DNA from: Akkermansiaceae bacterium
Lineage (GTDB): Bacteria; Verrucomicrobiota; Verrucomicrobiia; Verrucomicrobiales; Akkermansiaceae
Length of the DNA: 39,525 nt
Direction of reading: 5' to 3'
Assembly: GCA_903919975.1 (NCBI GenBank)
Contig: CAIXKE010000075.1
Coordinates: 1-39,525, forward strand
Shown here: positions 25,472-34,209 of the stretch, in pieces
Position numbering within the stretch: position 1 is the stretch's first letter
Layout: the number at the start of each line of letters is the position of its first letter
Translations under genes and position numbers: made by a program
Notes under the pieces: generated by a model
Databases searched by the model: none
What the model was told of the DNA's origin: nothing
The model's input: only the letters and a program-made list of their open reading frames with translations

Positions 25472-25866
25472 GTTTTCCCCGTGTTTGCGTTGTTTGTTGT
25501 GGCAATTATTGGGTGCTTGTGGCATGGTTTTGAAAACGAAGTGGCTTTAGTGGCACTGAAAAACAACCCGGAACCACGCCCCGCAGACCAGACTTTCAAT
25601 CCACCCAACGCCGCGACAGATGGATTATTTTGATTCCGCTAGCGATGACGGCGGACGGGACTCCCAAAAGCGTGACATCCGGCACTCCGCGGCCTGCGTA
25701 AACCTCTCATTCCGCGGTTCATCTATCCGGCGGCGACGGGTGGTTGGACGGGTTCCTGGCTGGTAAGCTCCGCTTTTGCAGCAGTCGCGATTCTATCGAT
25801 GCTGGTGCACGTTTTGGCCGCTTGCTATGGGTTGAGTGGGTGCCGGTTCAGGTCTGTGAAAAATTC
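25472..25866. other. Gene-free stretch after tRNA-Thr
   Basis: I see no gene, repeat or convincing terminator in these 395 bases. A plus-strand frame opens at 25744 but runs antisense through pta and has no protein character. Confidence 0.4.
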
Positions 25867-26943
25867 TTATTCGCTGTAATTGTCCTGATACAGTTGGTGG
25901 AACTTGATCGCTTCCACAGCGATCATGGCAGCGGTGCCGAAGATGGTTTCCACGCTGGCGGTGCGTGGCACTTGCGCGGCAGGGCGGGAGAGTCCGAGAA
26001 TGAGTTGGCCGTAGTTCTGCGCATTGGCGACATGCTGAAGGAGCTTGAGCGAAATGTGGGCGGCATCGAGATTGGGGAAAACCAAGACGTCAGCGGTCGG
26101 GCGGAACCCTGCGGCGGGCATTTTAATTTCCGCTGCCTCTGGATCGAGTGCGACGTCGGCTTGCAGTTCGCCTTCGATGTCGATATCAAGAAAATGTTTG
26201 TTTGCCTCCGCCTGTGCGAGTGCGGCGGCGGCGGCCATGCGTCGGGCGTCGGGAGTGCCGGCGCTGCCTTTGGTCGAGTGGCTGAGCATGGCGACAAGTG
26301 GTTTTCGACCGAGGAAATGGTGCGCTAGTTTGCCAGTTTCCAGTGCGATGGCAGCGAGTTCGCTGACATCGGGATTCGGAATGAGCCCACTATCGGCGAG
26401 CAGCAAGAGGCCGGAACTGCCGAGATTGTTGAGATGCGAACCGACGAGGATGGAGACTCCGAAAATTTTCGGCACGTTGGGCAAGGGCTTGATGGTATGA
26501 AGCAGTGCCCGGAAAAAGGCGGCGGGCATGGCCTGATTTCCGCCAACGAGGGCATCCGCTTGGCCGTATTGGACCATCAGGGCGCCGAAATAATGCGGTC
26601 GTGCGACGATTTCCGCGGGATTTCCGAGTTGCCGCGTCCGATAACGATCCATGTTTTCGACACGCTGGCAGAACAACTTGAAGTCCGAGGCGGACGGAGG
26701 ATCGATGATGTGGATGAAGGTGAGCGGCACAGCATGTTCGGCGGCGAGGGCGCGGATGCGGTCGCGATTACCGAGCAAGATGGGGGCGATGACCTCTTCT
26801 TTGACGAGTCGGGCGGCGGCCCTGATGACCCGAATATCCTCGCCTTCGGTGAAAACTACACGTTTTGGATGCCTACGGAGTTGATCCAGGAGGCGGAGGA
26901 TGACGCCATTGACGGGCGGCGTTTCTGTGGCGAAATCGGACAT
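25867..26943 (-). CDS. pta: Phosphate acetyltransferase (Pta/Ptb family)
   Basis: The enzyme exchanges acetyl groups between CoA and phosphate, linking acetyl-CoA to acetyl phosphate. From the ATG at 26943 (MSDFATETPPVNG) the product has 358 residues, the length of a short, single-domain Pta; upstream codons are poor. Recognisable parts are RVVFTEGEDIRVIRAAARL at the start, DALVGGNQAMPAAFFRALL, PKIFGVSILVG, VAMLSHSTKGSAGTPDARR and ADVLVFPNLDAAHISLKLL, all typical of the PTA_PTB domain. Phosphate butyryltransferases share this fold, so the acyl preference is not certain. No acetate kinase gene is adjacent. It is divergent from the PHP gene, with about 80 bases between the chosen starts. Confidence 0.87.
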   Translation of the reverse strand: MSDFATETPPVNGVILRLLDQLRRHPKRVVFTEGEDIRVIRAAARLVKEEVIAPILLGNRDRIRALAAEHAVPLTFIHIIDPPSASDFKLFCQRVENMDRYRTRQLGNPAEIVARPHYFGALMVQYGQADALVGGNQAMPAAFFRALLHTIKPLPNVPKIFGVSILVGSHLNNLGSSGLLLLADSGLIPNPDVSELAAIALETGKLAHHFLGRKPLVAMLSHSTKGSAGTPDARRMAAAAALAQAEANKHFLDIDIEGELQADVALDPEAAEIKMPAAGFRPTADVLVFPNLDAAHISLKLLQHVANAQNYGQLILGLSRPAAQVPRTASVETIFGTAAMIAVEAIKFHQLYQDNYSE

Positions 26944-27022
26944 GGAGGCACGGGTGCTTGCACCGTGGGAGGAGTCTAGTATGTTTTCTCCCAGCGATTC
27001 AATCCGATTCATCCCGCGTTTT

Positions 27023-27820
27023 ATGCCAGCCAATTATCACACCCACACGCCGCTCTGCCGTCATGCCGAGGGCGAACCGGAAGCTTACGTGGATGCGGCG
27101 CTCTCCGCCGGTCATACCGAATACGGTATCTCCGATCATGCGCCGCAAGTGCCCGAGCCCTTTGATGACTGGCGGATGCTGGAACCGGAATTGCCCGAAT
27201 ATTTTCGTTGGATCGAACGCGCGCGCGCCCATGCCGCGGGGCGAATTCCCATCCGCAGCGGCTTGGAGTGCGATTGGCTTGCGGGCTGCGAACCGTGGAT
27301 CGCCGATCTCGCCTCACGCCATGAATGGGATTACCTGATTGGCTCCGTTCACTATCTGGGAGATTGGGATTTTGATAATCCGAAGTGGCTCGGCCGCTGG
27401 TCCGAAAGCGATGTGGATGCGGTTTGGACGCATTACTGGCAGACCTACACGAAGATGGCGGAGAGCGGGCTTTTCGACATTCTCGGCCATCCCGATCTGG
27501 TGAAAAAATTCTCCTATCGTCCGTCTGGCGATCTCGCCCGGTATTATGAACCGGTGATCGATGCCATCGCGGCGTCTGGTTGCGTGATTGAGCTCAATAC
27601 GGCCGGTTGGCATAAACCCTGCGCCGAAGCTTATCCCGCGCCGGGGTTTCTCGAGTTGGCGTGCTCGGCGGGTGTGCCGCTTGTGATCTCATCGGATGCC
27701 CATGCGCCACAAGAAGTGGGGCGGGATTTTGCTAGAGCAATCGCACTTGCGAAAGCCGTCGGCTATCGGGAAACCCAACTGTTTGAAAAACGCAAGAGAA
27801 GGAGTGAGGCGCTGGTGTGA
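27023..27820 (+). CDS. PHP-domain histidinol-phosphatase-type hydrolase (HisJ/HisK family)
   Basis: Members hydrolyse histidinol phosphate to histidinol in histidine synthesis. The ATG at 27023 gives MPANYHTHTPLCRHAEG, with the first metal-binding HxH motif directly at the start; upstream ATGs would only add a poor leader. Further PHP motifs are GISDHAPQ, SGLECDW, GSVHYLGDW, DILGHPDLVK and ISSDAHAPQEVG, giving the complete His/Asp/Glu set for a trinuclear metal centre. The length is 265 residues, usual for HisJ-type enzymes. No other histidine gene is nearby, so a different phosphate ester as substrate is possible. Confidence 0.8.
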   Translation: MPANYHTHTPLCRHAEGEPEAYVDAALSAGHTEYGISDHAPQVPEPFDDWRMLEPELPEYFRWIERARAHAAGRIPIRSGLECDWLAGCEPWIADLASRHEWDYLIGSVHYLGDWDFDNPKWLGRWSESDVDAVWTHYWQTYTKMAESGLFDILGHPDLVKKFSYRPSGDLARYYEPVIDAIAASGCVIELNTAGWHKPCAEAYPAPGFLELACSAGVPLVISSDAHAPQEVGRDFARAIALAKAVGYRETQLFEKRKRRSEALV

Positions 27821-27835
27821 GATGGGGAAGGAAGA

Positions 27836-27907
27836 GTCTCAAAGTCGAAGGTCGAAGGTCGGCTCAGAATTAGCGGTTCTTCGACTTTCGACTTTCGACA
27901 TTGAGAC
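27836..27907. terminator. Long hairpin between convergent genes, made of TCGAAAG-like units
   Basis: The 26-nt arm at 27836-27861 (starting GTCTCAAAGTCGAAGG) pairs with 27882-27907 with 23 Watson-Crick pairs, two G-T pairs and one mismatch, leaving a 20-nt loop. Each arm contains repeated GTCGAAG/GTCGAAA heptads. It sits between the stop codons of the PHP gene (plus strand) and the gluQ gene (minus strand), as a bidirectional transcription end would, but has no T run. Confidence 0.6.
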
Positions 27908-27964
27908 CGATGGTGCAGCTTGCGATTTTGTCACATTATTTCTTAGAAGTGAAATTGCGCCATA

Positions 27965-28837
27965 TCATGGGCATTTGAAAGATTTTGAATCCGTGCGTGC
28001 GAGAATTTCGTTAGGATTGCATCCCGCATCCCGCAGCGCGGCGATGGAAAGTGAGTCGCAGCGTTTTGCGAGACGTTTGCCGTGCTCATCGAGCATGAGT
28101 TCGTGGTGGAGATAGACCGGTTCCGGGATATCTAACAGTGATTGTAGGAGGCGGTGAACGTGGGTGGATGGCAGTAGATCTTCGCCGCGGGTGACGTGGG
28201 TGATTTCCTGGAAGGCATCATCCACGACCACCGCGAGATGATAGGCTGGCCCGATGTCCTTGCGGGCGAGGATGACGTCGCCTAATAGAGCATGGTTCAC
28301 GCCGATGGTGCCGAAGCGAAGATCATGGAATGTAAGAGGGCCGGTGATGGTGGCGGCTTTGTGGGAATCGAGTCGCCAAGCATGGGGGATTCCGGCGGCG
28401 ATTTTTTCCTTACGTTCGGATTCCGATAAGCGCAGGCAGGTGCCGGGATAGATCGGACCTTCCGGGCCTTGCGGTGCGCCGCTCATCGCGGCCCATTCTT
28501 CCTGAATTTCCCGCCTGGTGCAGAAACACGGATAGATGAGTTTTTTCTGGCGGAGTGTATTAAGCGCCGCTTCGTAGGCTGCACTGCGGTTTGTCTGGCG
28601 TAGCGGTTCTTCATCCCATGGCAGGTTGAGCCATTGCAAGTCTTCTTCGATTCCCTGATAAAACTCCCTGCGCACGCGAGGCGCATCGATGTCCTCAAAA
28701 CGCAGCAAAAAACGCCCGTCGTCTGCCGAGCGAGCCAGATTATGTGCCACCCGCGCTGCAAGGGCATGCCCAAGGTGCAGCCGACCGGTGGGGCTGGGGG
28801 CAAACCGTGTGCGGATTGGCATGGACGGAGGGTTCAT
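27965..28837 (-). CDS. gluQ: Glutamyl-Q tRNA(Asp) synthetase
   Basis: The enzyme is a shortened glutamyl-tRNA synthetase paralogue that attaches glutamate to queuosine in tRNA-Asp. The 290-residue product lacks an anticodon-binding domain, as is usual for GluQ-RS. TRFAPSPTGRLHLGHA has the HIGH motif as HLGH. A zinc site is formed by YPCFCTRREI and the later PIYPGTC, the C-x-C...Y-x3-C pattern of this family, and the KMSKS equivalent is KRLAKR. An ATG 15 bases further in (28822) is an equally good start. Confidence 0.9.
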   Translation of the reverse strand: MNPPSMPIRTRFAPSPTGRLHLGHALAARVAHNLARSADDGRFLLRFEDIDAPRVRREFYQGIEEDLQWLNLPWDEEPLRQTNRSAAYEAALNTLRQKKLIYPCFCTRREIQEEWAAMSGAPQGPEGPIYPGTCLRLSESERKEKIAAGIPHAWRLDSHKAATITGPLTFHDLRFGTIGVNHALLGDVILARKDIGPAYHLAVVVDDAFQEITHVTRGEDLLPSTHVHRLLQSLLDIPEPVYLHHELMLDEHGKRLAKRCDSLSIAALRDAGCNPNEILARTDSKSFKCP

Positions 28838-28964
28838 TCTGGGGCTTCGGCCGCAGACGGCGATGAAGTGGCGTGAATAAAGAAGGTTTCCGGCCGGAAT
28901 GAAAGTGGCATTTCATAGCCGCTGCTGAGTTTGCGGCGGAAAGAATCACACTCGGGATACGACG

Positions 28965-28992
28965 GATTATTCGTGCGGCCGCACGAATAATC
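28965..28992. repeat. Perfect 28-bp palindrome
   Basis: GATTATTCGTGCGG is followed at once by its exact reverse complement. The centre contains GCGGCCGC. It lies 17 bases beyond the stop codon of the 570-residue minus-strand gene, so it could end that transcript, but no T run follows on either strand. A dimeric regulator site before gluQ is the alternative. Confidence 0.8.
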
Positions 28993-29008
28993 GGTTGGTT
29001 GGGGGATG

Positions 29009-30721
29009 TTATTTGAAAAGGATGTCGACGCCCATGGCGGACTTGCGGAGGAACTTTGGGATGGCGGCGGGGTCTCGGGGGCGGAGGGCGCGGTAGGCGG
29101 GTCCGGATAGATAGAGGATGAATAGGCGGTCGATAAGGCGGTAGCCGCGTTTGCGGCGAAGTAGGACGCGGGCGGCGAAGGCGAGCGAGCGGCGCTTGAT
29201 GGGAAAAGGGACGAAGGAGATTTTGACGCGGTAACGGGCGCGGCCGTCGTGGGGCCAGCGTTGTTTGTAAGCTTTTTTGGCGGCGGTGATTTCGGCGGCG
29301 ATTTCTTCGCTGAAGGGCAGGAAATAGTAACGTCGGGCGAGGCGCAGGAGGTTGAAGAAATCGCGCATGTGTTCGATGTCGTCCGTGGGCAGCGCGGCTT
29401 GTTGCGCGAGGGCGATCATGTGGGGGAACAGCAGTGCGGCTTGCTCGCCGGACTGGAGCGCTTTATCCGGATCGCCGACGAAATGCCGCATGACTTTGCG
29501 CACGCCGTGGTTGATAAAAAGCGAGTCCCAATAAACATGCAGCAATGGTGGAATCCGGACACGGCGGAAGTATAATTTCTGGCGTGCGAAATCGCTGATG
29601 TAGAGGAGATCGGCAATGAGTATTTCCGATGCTTTTAACAACTCGATCACGGCAGTGGCGTTCTCGGTTCCAACGACGGATTCAACGGCTTTTTCCGGAG
29701 TCTCGTGCTTTTTAAAGACGGTGATGGCGGCGGCCGTGTTGAGGCGGATCCAGATATCGCGGTTGGAGGATTCGAGAAAGGCCCTGCGGCGGAAGCGGTG
29801 CCAGCCGCCGGTTTGACACCAGACGGACATGCCGATGATATTTTCCGCCCCTGCGAGTTCCTCTGCGAAGCGCTGGCAATCCCAGCCGATGAATGACGGG
29901 TATTCCCCGGCACCCTCATATTCGCGGCGTGCTTGGAGTTCGATGATTTTGCGTTGTTGCACGCGGAAGAACGCCCGGTTGAGTGGTAAGTATCGGAAAA
30001 AATCGCTCTCGCCGTGTTTCATCGAAACGATGAGTCGGGGCGAATCCAATCCGGCGAGAGTTTTCTGGAGGGTATCGCGGTGCCAAATGAGATCGCCGAT
30101 GCGGTGGGCGCCGACGGTCCACGTGCGGAAGATGAGATCACGACTGCGTTTTTCGAATTCGGGTAGAAGGTCGCGCAGCAGGCGGTTGGTTTCCTTGGCA
30201 TCGCGCAGGTGGAGGCGGGTGCGGATGGGGTCGTTGACGTCGTTTCCATCGCTTTCGCCGATGCGCAGGATGAGACCGGAAAGTTGTGGGAAATCATCGA
30301 GAACTTGGCAGACCAGATCGCGATAGTATTGGCTGAGCACGAGCGGGTTGTCGCCGATGCCGGCGGCGACCGCCGGGGTCATTGGCAGCACATCGGTGGT
30401 TAGGTAAACCTTTAGGTTGTATTCGTCGCGCAGCAGGTTGAAGAATCCGGTGAATTTTTCGCGCAGTCTAGAAATGCGATCCGTTACTTCTGGTTCGTGA
30501 AGTGGGTGGTGGGCGAGGTGGGCGAGGTCGTCCAAGGTGACGGAATTGTATCCTTGAGTGGTGACGTTCCGGGCGAAGGTCCGCAATTCTTCATTGATAG
30601 CGGCCCAATCGTCCTCGCTGGCGTTTGCCAGATGCATGAACGGGATTTTCGACCAGTTCACTCGCTTGCGGTCATAGCCCCGGAAAAACGGGCCGATGGC
30701 GTCGATGAGAAATAGTTCCAT
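29009..30721 (-). CDS. Unrecognised 570-residue protein, possibly a TIM-barrel glycosidase relative
   Basis: I do not recognise the family with certainty. The protein has no signal peptide or clear membrane helix. The first 320 residues alternate strand-like and helix-like stretches in barrel fashion: YNSVTLDDLAHLAHH, YNLKVYLTTDVLPMT, LSGLILRIGESDGND, LIFRTWTVGAHRIGDLIWH, PRLIVSMKHGESDFFRYLP, YPSFIGWDCQRFAEE and IIGMSVWCQTGGWHRF. The RIGESDGND, FRTW and KHGESDFF motifs recall GH67-type alpha-glucuronidase or GH20-like barrels, with acidic residues at strand ends, but no catalytic pair can be assigned. The C-terminal part (about 400-570) is helical and rich in Arg, Phe and Tyr. It is transcribed alone, ending at a perfect palindrome. 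Confidence 0.6.
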   Translation of the reverse strand: MELFLIDAIGPFFRGYDRKRVNWSKIPFMHLANASEDDWAAINEELRTFARNVTTQGYNSVTLDDLAHLAHHPLHEPEVTDRISRLREKFTGFFNLLRDEYNLKVYLTTDVLPMTPAVAAGIGDNPLVLSQYYRDLVCQVLDDFPQLSGLILRIGESDGNDVNDPIRTRLHLRDAKETNRLLRDLLPEFEKRSRDLIFRTWTVGAHRIGDLIWHRDTLQKTLAGLDSPRLIVSMKHGESDFFRYLPLNRAFFRVQQRKIIELQARREYEGAGEYPSFIGWDCQRFAEELAGAENIIGMSVWCQTGGWHRFRRRAFLESSNRDIWIRLNTAAAITVFKKHETPEKAVESVVGTENATAVIELLKASEILIADLLYISDFARQKLYFRRVRIPPLLHVYWDSLFINHGVRKVMRHFVGDPDKALQSGEQAALLFPHMIALAQQAALPTDDIEHMRDFFNLLRLARRYYFLPFSEEIAAEITAAKKAYKQRWPHDGRARYRVKISFVPFPIKRRSLAFAARVLLRRKRGYRLIDRLFILYLSGPAYRALRPRDPAAIPKFLRKSAMGVDILFK

Positions 30722-30855
30722 GCGGGATTTGCATGAGACCCTAAGGATGCATCTTGGGTCGGCGAGCGGACAATTTTGACGGGATTGTCACAATGGGTGG
30801 GTTGACCGGATTCTGCGGAAATCAGCGCTTCGATTTGCAGGGGAGGGCGTGGTGA

Positions 30856-30884
30856 TTGACGGCGAGCTTCGGATGACTACTAAT
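30856..30884 (+). promoter_or_regulatory. Candidate sigma-70 type promoter of the EF-G-like gene
   Basis: TTGACG at 30856-30861 (five of six consensus bases) and ACTAAT at 30879-30884 (four of six) are 17 bases apart. The start codon follows at 30927, giving a short leader without a Shine-Dalgarno sequence. Confidence 0.45.
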
Positions 30885-30926
30885 GGTAGTGCATAAAAGT
30901 AAACGATCCTTTCACCAACACATGCT

Positions 30927-33008
30927 ATGAAAGACTTCCGCGCTCCTGAGATCCGCAATTTCGCCGTGACCGGTCACGCCTTGACCGGGAAAACCTTGTT
31001 GTGTGAGGCGATGTTGGTGTGCGCGGGGAAACTGAGCCGGGCGGGGACCATCGAGCAGGGAAACACGGTGTCCGATTTTCACCCGGATGAGAAGGAGCAC
31101 CATCAATCGATTCACGCCACGGTGATGGCGGAAGAATGGTTGGGGCGCGAACTCAATATCATTGATTGTCCTGGCACGCCGGATTTCATCAGCGAGCCGC
31201 TCAGCGCGTTGCGTGTGGCGGACTCTGCGATGATCGTGATCAGCGGCGTAAACGGAGTGGAAACCGGGGCTGACGAGGTGTGGGCGGCGGCGGGAGATTA
31301 TGAAATACCACGGTTTTTGGTGATCAATCAACTTGACCGTGAGAGGACAGACTTCGATGCGGTGCTTGAGGAGGCTCGGGATCATTATGGCGCGCGGGTA
31401 TTTCCGATGACGCTGCCGGTGGATGCGGGGGCTGGATTCTTGTCGGTGCTCGATGTGATGCGTTCCGAGGTGATTACTTTCGCGGCGGATGGTAGTGGGA
31501 AATATTCGGAGAAGCCGGCCGAAGGCTCGCTGAGGGAACGGGTGACCGGATTGCACCGGCAATTGATTGATATGGTGGCGGAGTCGGAAGACGAGTTGCT
31601 AGAAAAGTTTTTCGAGGCGGGCACGTTGACGGAGGAGGATCTGCGCGCGCATGTGCATGTAGCAGTTCAGAAGGGTTTGGTGGTGCCGGTGTTTGCGGCA
31701 TCGGGTGTGAAAAATGTCGGGGTATCGCGGATTTTGGATTTCATCGCGAAGTATGGCTCGTCGCCGGTGGACCGGGCGACGGTCGCGGCGAAGAATCTCA
31801 ACGGCAGTGATGTGGCAGTGGCGCTGAACGATGGCCAGAGTGTGGCGTTTGTCTTCAAGTCGATGCATGAATCTCATGTCGGCAATCTATCATTTTTCCG
31901 GGTATATAGCGGAGATGTGATCACGGGATCGGAGTTGGTGAATGCCAATCGCGGCGAAACGGAGCGAATCGGCCAGATCTATCGGGTGAATGGCTCGGCA
32001 CGTGAAGCGGTCGCGTCATTGCATGCGGGTGACATCGGCGCGGTGGTGAAACTCCGCGCCACCCGGGCGGGCGACACGCTCTGTGCGGCCGCGCGGCAAG
32101 TGACACTGCCGGTGGTGGATTTTCCAGTGCCTAACACTCGGGGCGCGTTGGTCGCCAAGTCGCGGGCGGATTTGAACAAGTTGGGCGAGGGGCTCGCTTC
32201 GCTGCGTGAGGAAGATCCGACCTTTGAATATCACTTTGATCCGGCGATCAGTCAGACGATTGTTTCCGGCCAAGGTTGGTTGCAGCTTCAGATCATGGCG
32301 GAGGAACTCAAGCGGCGTTTCAACGTGGAGGTCGAGTTGGTCGAGCCACGGGTTTCGTATCGTGCGACGATTTCCGGGCACGGTGAGTCCAAGCACCGTC
32401 ACAAGAAGCAGACCGGTGGTGCGGGGCAGTTCGCGGAAGTGTGGATGCGGATAGAAGCCTTGCCCTCGGAGAGTGGCGTGGTTTTCACGCAGTCGCTGGT
32501 CGGAAGCAACGTGGATCGCGTGTTTGTGCCATCGGTGGAAAAGGGGGTGCAAGCCGCCTGCAACAGTGGCCCGTATGGTGGATTTCCGGTCACGGATGTG
32601 AAGGTGGATTTTTACGATGGGAAACAACATCCAGTGGACTCCAAGGACATCGCGTTTCAAATCGCAGGCAAAGCGGCCTTCAACGAGGCGTTTATGATGG
32701 CAAAGCCGAAACTGCTGGAGCCGGTGATGGAATTGCGCGTCAAGGTGCCGTCCGATGCCGTGGGTTCGGTGCTCGCGGATCTATCAGGTCGGCGCGGGAG
32801 AATCGTCGGGATGGAATCGGAGGGGCGCTTTGAAGTTGTGGTGGCGCAGGTTCCGCAAGCTGAGATCTATCAATATTCCAGCCAGCTGCGGGCGATCACG
32901 GCTGGCCGCGGCAGGCACCGGGAGCGCTTCGACTGTTACGAGGACGTGCCGAGGGAGCAGGAGTCCAAGATCATCGCCGAGCACGGGCGGAAGATAGAGG
33001 AGGAGTGA
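30927..33008 (+). CDS. Elongation factor G-like GTPase (divergent EF-G paralogue)
   Basis: The 693-residue product has the full EF-G domain order: G domain, domain II (from about 300), then III-V with GHGESKHRHKKQTGGAGQFAEVW and the C-terminal LADLSGRRGRIVGME. The GTPase motifs are unusual. The P-loop is GHALTGKT (16-23) instead of GHVDAGKT; the switch I RGITI equivalent is HHQSI (59-62 region, Ser for Thr); the switch II motif is DCPGTPDF (80-87), with Thr84 where EF-G has its catalytic His; NKMD is NQLD (134-137). This fits the EF-G-2/FusA2-like clade, some of which bind ribosomes but hydrolyse GTP poorly. It is therefore probably not the main translocase. No str-operon genes are adjacent. 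The next gene is convergent, nine bases after the stop. Confidence 0.85.
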   Translation: MKDFRAPEIRNFAVTGHALTGKTLLCEAMLVCAGKLSRAGTIEQGNTVSDFHPDEKEHHQSIHATVMAEEWLGRELNIIDCPGTPDFISEPLSALRVADSAMIVISGVNGVETGADEVWAAAGDYEIPRFLVINQLDRERTDFDAVLEEARDHYGARVFPMTLPVDAGAGFLSVLDVMRSEVITFAADGSGKYSEKPAEGSLRERVTGLHRQLIDMVAESEDELLEKFFEAGTLTEEDLRAHVHVAVQKGLVVPVFAASGVKNVGVSRILDFIAKYGSSPVDRATVAAKNLNGSDVAVALNDGQSVAFVFKSMHESHVGNLSFFRVYSGDVITGSELVNANRGETERIGQIYRVNGSAREAVASLHAGDIGAVVKLRATRAGDTLCAAARQVTLPVVDFPVPNTRGALVAKSRADLNKLGEGLASLREEDPTFEYHFDPAISQTIVSGQGWLQLQIMAEELKRRFNVEVELVEPRVSYRATISGHGESKHRHKKQTGGAGQFAEVWMRIEALPSESGVVFTQSLVGSNVDRVFVPSVEKGVQAACNSGPYGGFPVTDVKVDFYDGKQHPVDSKDIAFQIAGKAAFNEAFMMAKPKLLEPVMELRVKVPSDAVGSVLADLSGRRGRIVGMESEGRFEVVVAQVPQAEIYQYSSQLRAITAGRGRHRERFDCYEDVPREQESKIIAEHGRKIEEE

Positions 33009-33017
33009 GGTAAAGAC

Positions 33018-34196
33018 TCAGCTGACCAGGTGCGCGCCTTGTGATGGACGGGAGGCGAAGATTTGAGGGGTGATGCCTGTGGCCTTCTCGTATTCGGAGG
33101 CGAGGGTTTCGGCGATTTCGGACGCTTTACGGGACTCGCAGAGGGTGACGGTGGAGCCGCCGAATCCGCCGCCGGTCATGCGGGCGCCGATGACGCCACC
33201 CTGACGGCCGATTTTGCGGGCGATATCGACCATGATATCGAGTTCCTCGCAGGAGACTTCGAAGTCATCGCGGAGGGAATCATGGCTGGCGGCCATGAGT
33301 GGGCCGAGCGTTTCAAAATCGTTTTTGGCGAGAGCGGCGGCGGCTTCGATGGTGCGGGAAATTTCACCCACGACGTGGCGGGATCGGCGGTTGATGGGAT
33401 CGCCTAGTTGGTCCCAGTTGTCTTGGACATCGGCGGCGGTGACGTCGCGCCATGAGGCTTTGCCGAGGATGGCGAGGCCATCTTCGGTGTGCTTACGGCG
33501 TGAGGCGTAGCCACCGTCGGAGAGTTCGTGGTGAACCATGGTGTTGGCGATCAACACGGTGAGATCCGGGTTTTCGAAGGGGACTAGTTCGGGATCGCCG
33601 GATTGGCAATCGATAAGGACGAGGCGGTTCGCCTTGCCGAAAGCGGAGGCGAATTGGTCCATGATGCCGCAGGGGACATGGGCGAAATCGTGTTCGGCTT
33701 TCTGGCAGAGCAGGGCTTTTTCACGGGTTTGGAGGCGAGTATCGAGCAAGCCTTCGAGGAAGGTGGCGGTGGCGCACTCGAGTGCGGCGGACGAAGAAAG
33801 TCCCGCGCCGCCAGGCACGGAGGAGAGGATGTAGGCGTCGAATCCTGGGACGTGATAACTGCGGTCCTGAAATCCACGGATGACGCCGCGGAGGTAGTTC
33901 GACCATTTGGGATCGCCTTCGACCAAGGGTTTCGAGAGGTCGAAAACAGCGATTTCGTCGCCGAGCGCGGTACTGATGCGGGCTTCCGAAGTGCCGTTAG
34001 CGCAACCTGCGATGACGATGTAGCGATCGATGGCAAAGGGCATGACGAAGCCGTCGCAATAATCGATGTGCTCACCGATGAGGTTCACGCGGCCGGGGGC
34101 GGCGGCGGTGATGGTTGCCTTGGATTGGAGGCTGGCGAGAAGTCCTGCGGCAGCATCGGCGACGAGGTCACTTAAATTTGGATTGATTTGTAACAT
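33018..34196 (-). CDS. galK: Galactokinase
   Basis: The GHMP kinase phosphorylates D-galactose at C1 (Leloir pathway). The ATG at 34196 (MLQINPNLSDL) gives 392 residues; upstream codons belong to opgH read in another frame. Marks in order are GRVNLIGEHIDYCDGFVMP (galactokinase signature, 35-53), SSVPGGAGLSSSAALECA (phosphate-binding GHMP loop), CGIMDQFAS with the catalytic Asp, and MTGGGFGGSTV near the C-terminus. It begins 13 bases after the opgH stop and so is very likely part of the opgG-orf-opgH transcript. No other Leloir gene is in view. Confidence 0.93.
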   Translation of the reverse strand: MLQINPNLSDLVADAAAGLLASLQSKATITAAAPGRVNLIGEHIDYCDGFVMPFAIDRYIVIAGCANGTSEARISTALGDEIAVFDLSKPLVEGDPKWSNYLRGVIRGFQDRSYHVPGFDAYILSSVPGGAGLSSSAALECATATFLEGLLDTRLQTREKALLCQKAEHDFAHVPCGIMDQFASAFGKANRLVLIDCQSGDPELVPFENPDLTVLIANTMVHHELSDGGYASRRKHTEDGLAILGKASWRDVTAADVQDNWDQLGDPINRRSRHVVGEISRTIEAAAALAKNDFETLGPLMAASHDSLRDDFEVSCEELDIMVDIARKIGRQGGVIGARMTGGGFGGSTVTLCESRKASEIAETLASEYEKATGITPQIFASRPSQGAHLVS

Positions 34197-34209
34197 CAGT
34201 GGATTGGGT

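Noticed and set aside
25744..26328. 194-codon plus-strand frame after tRNA-Thr
   Set aside because: Most of it is antisense to phosphate acetyltransferase and the composition is that of a shadow frame.
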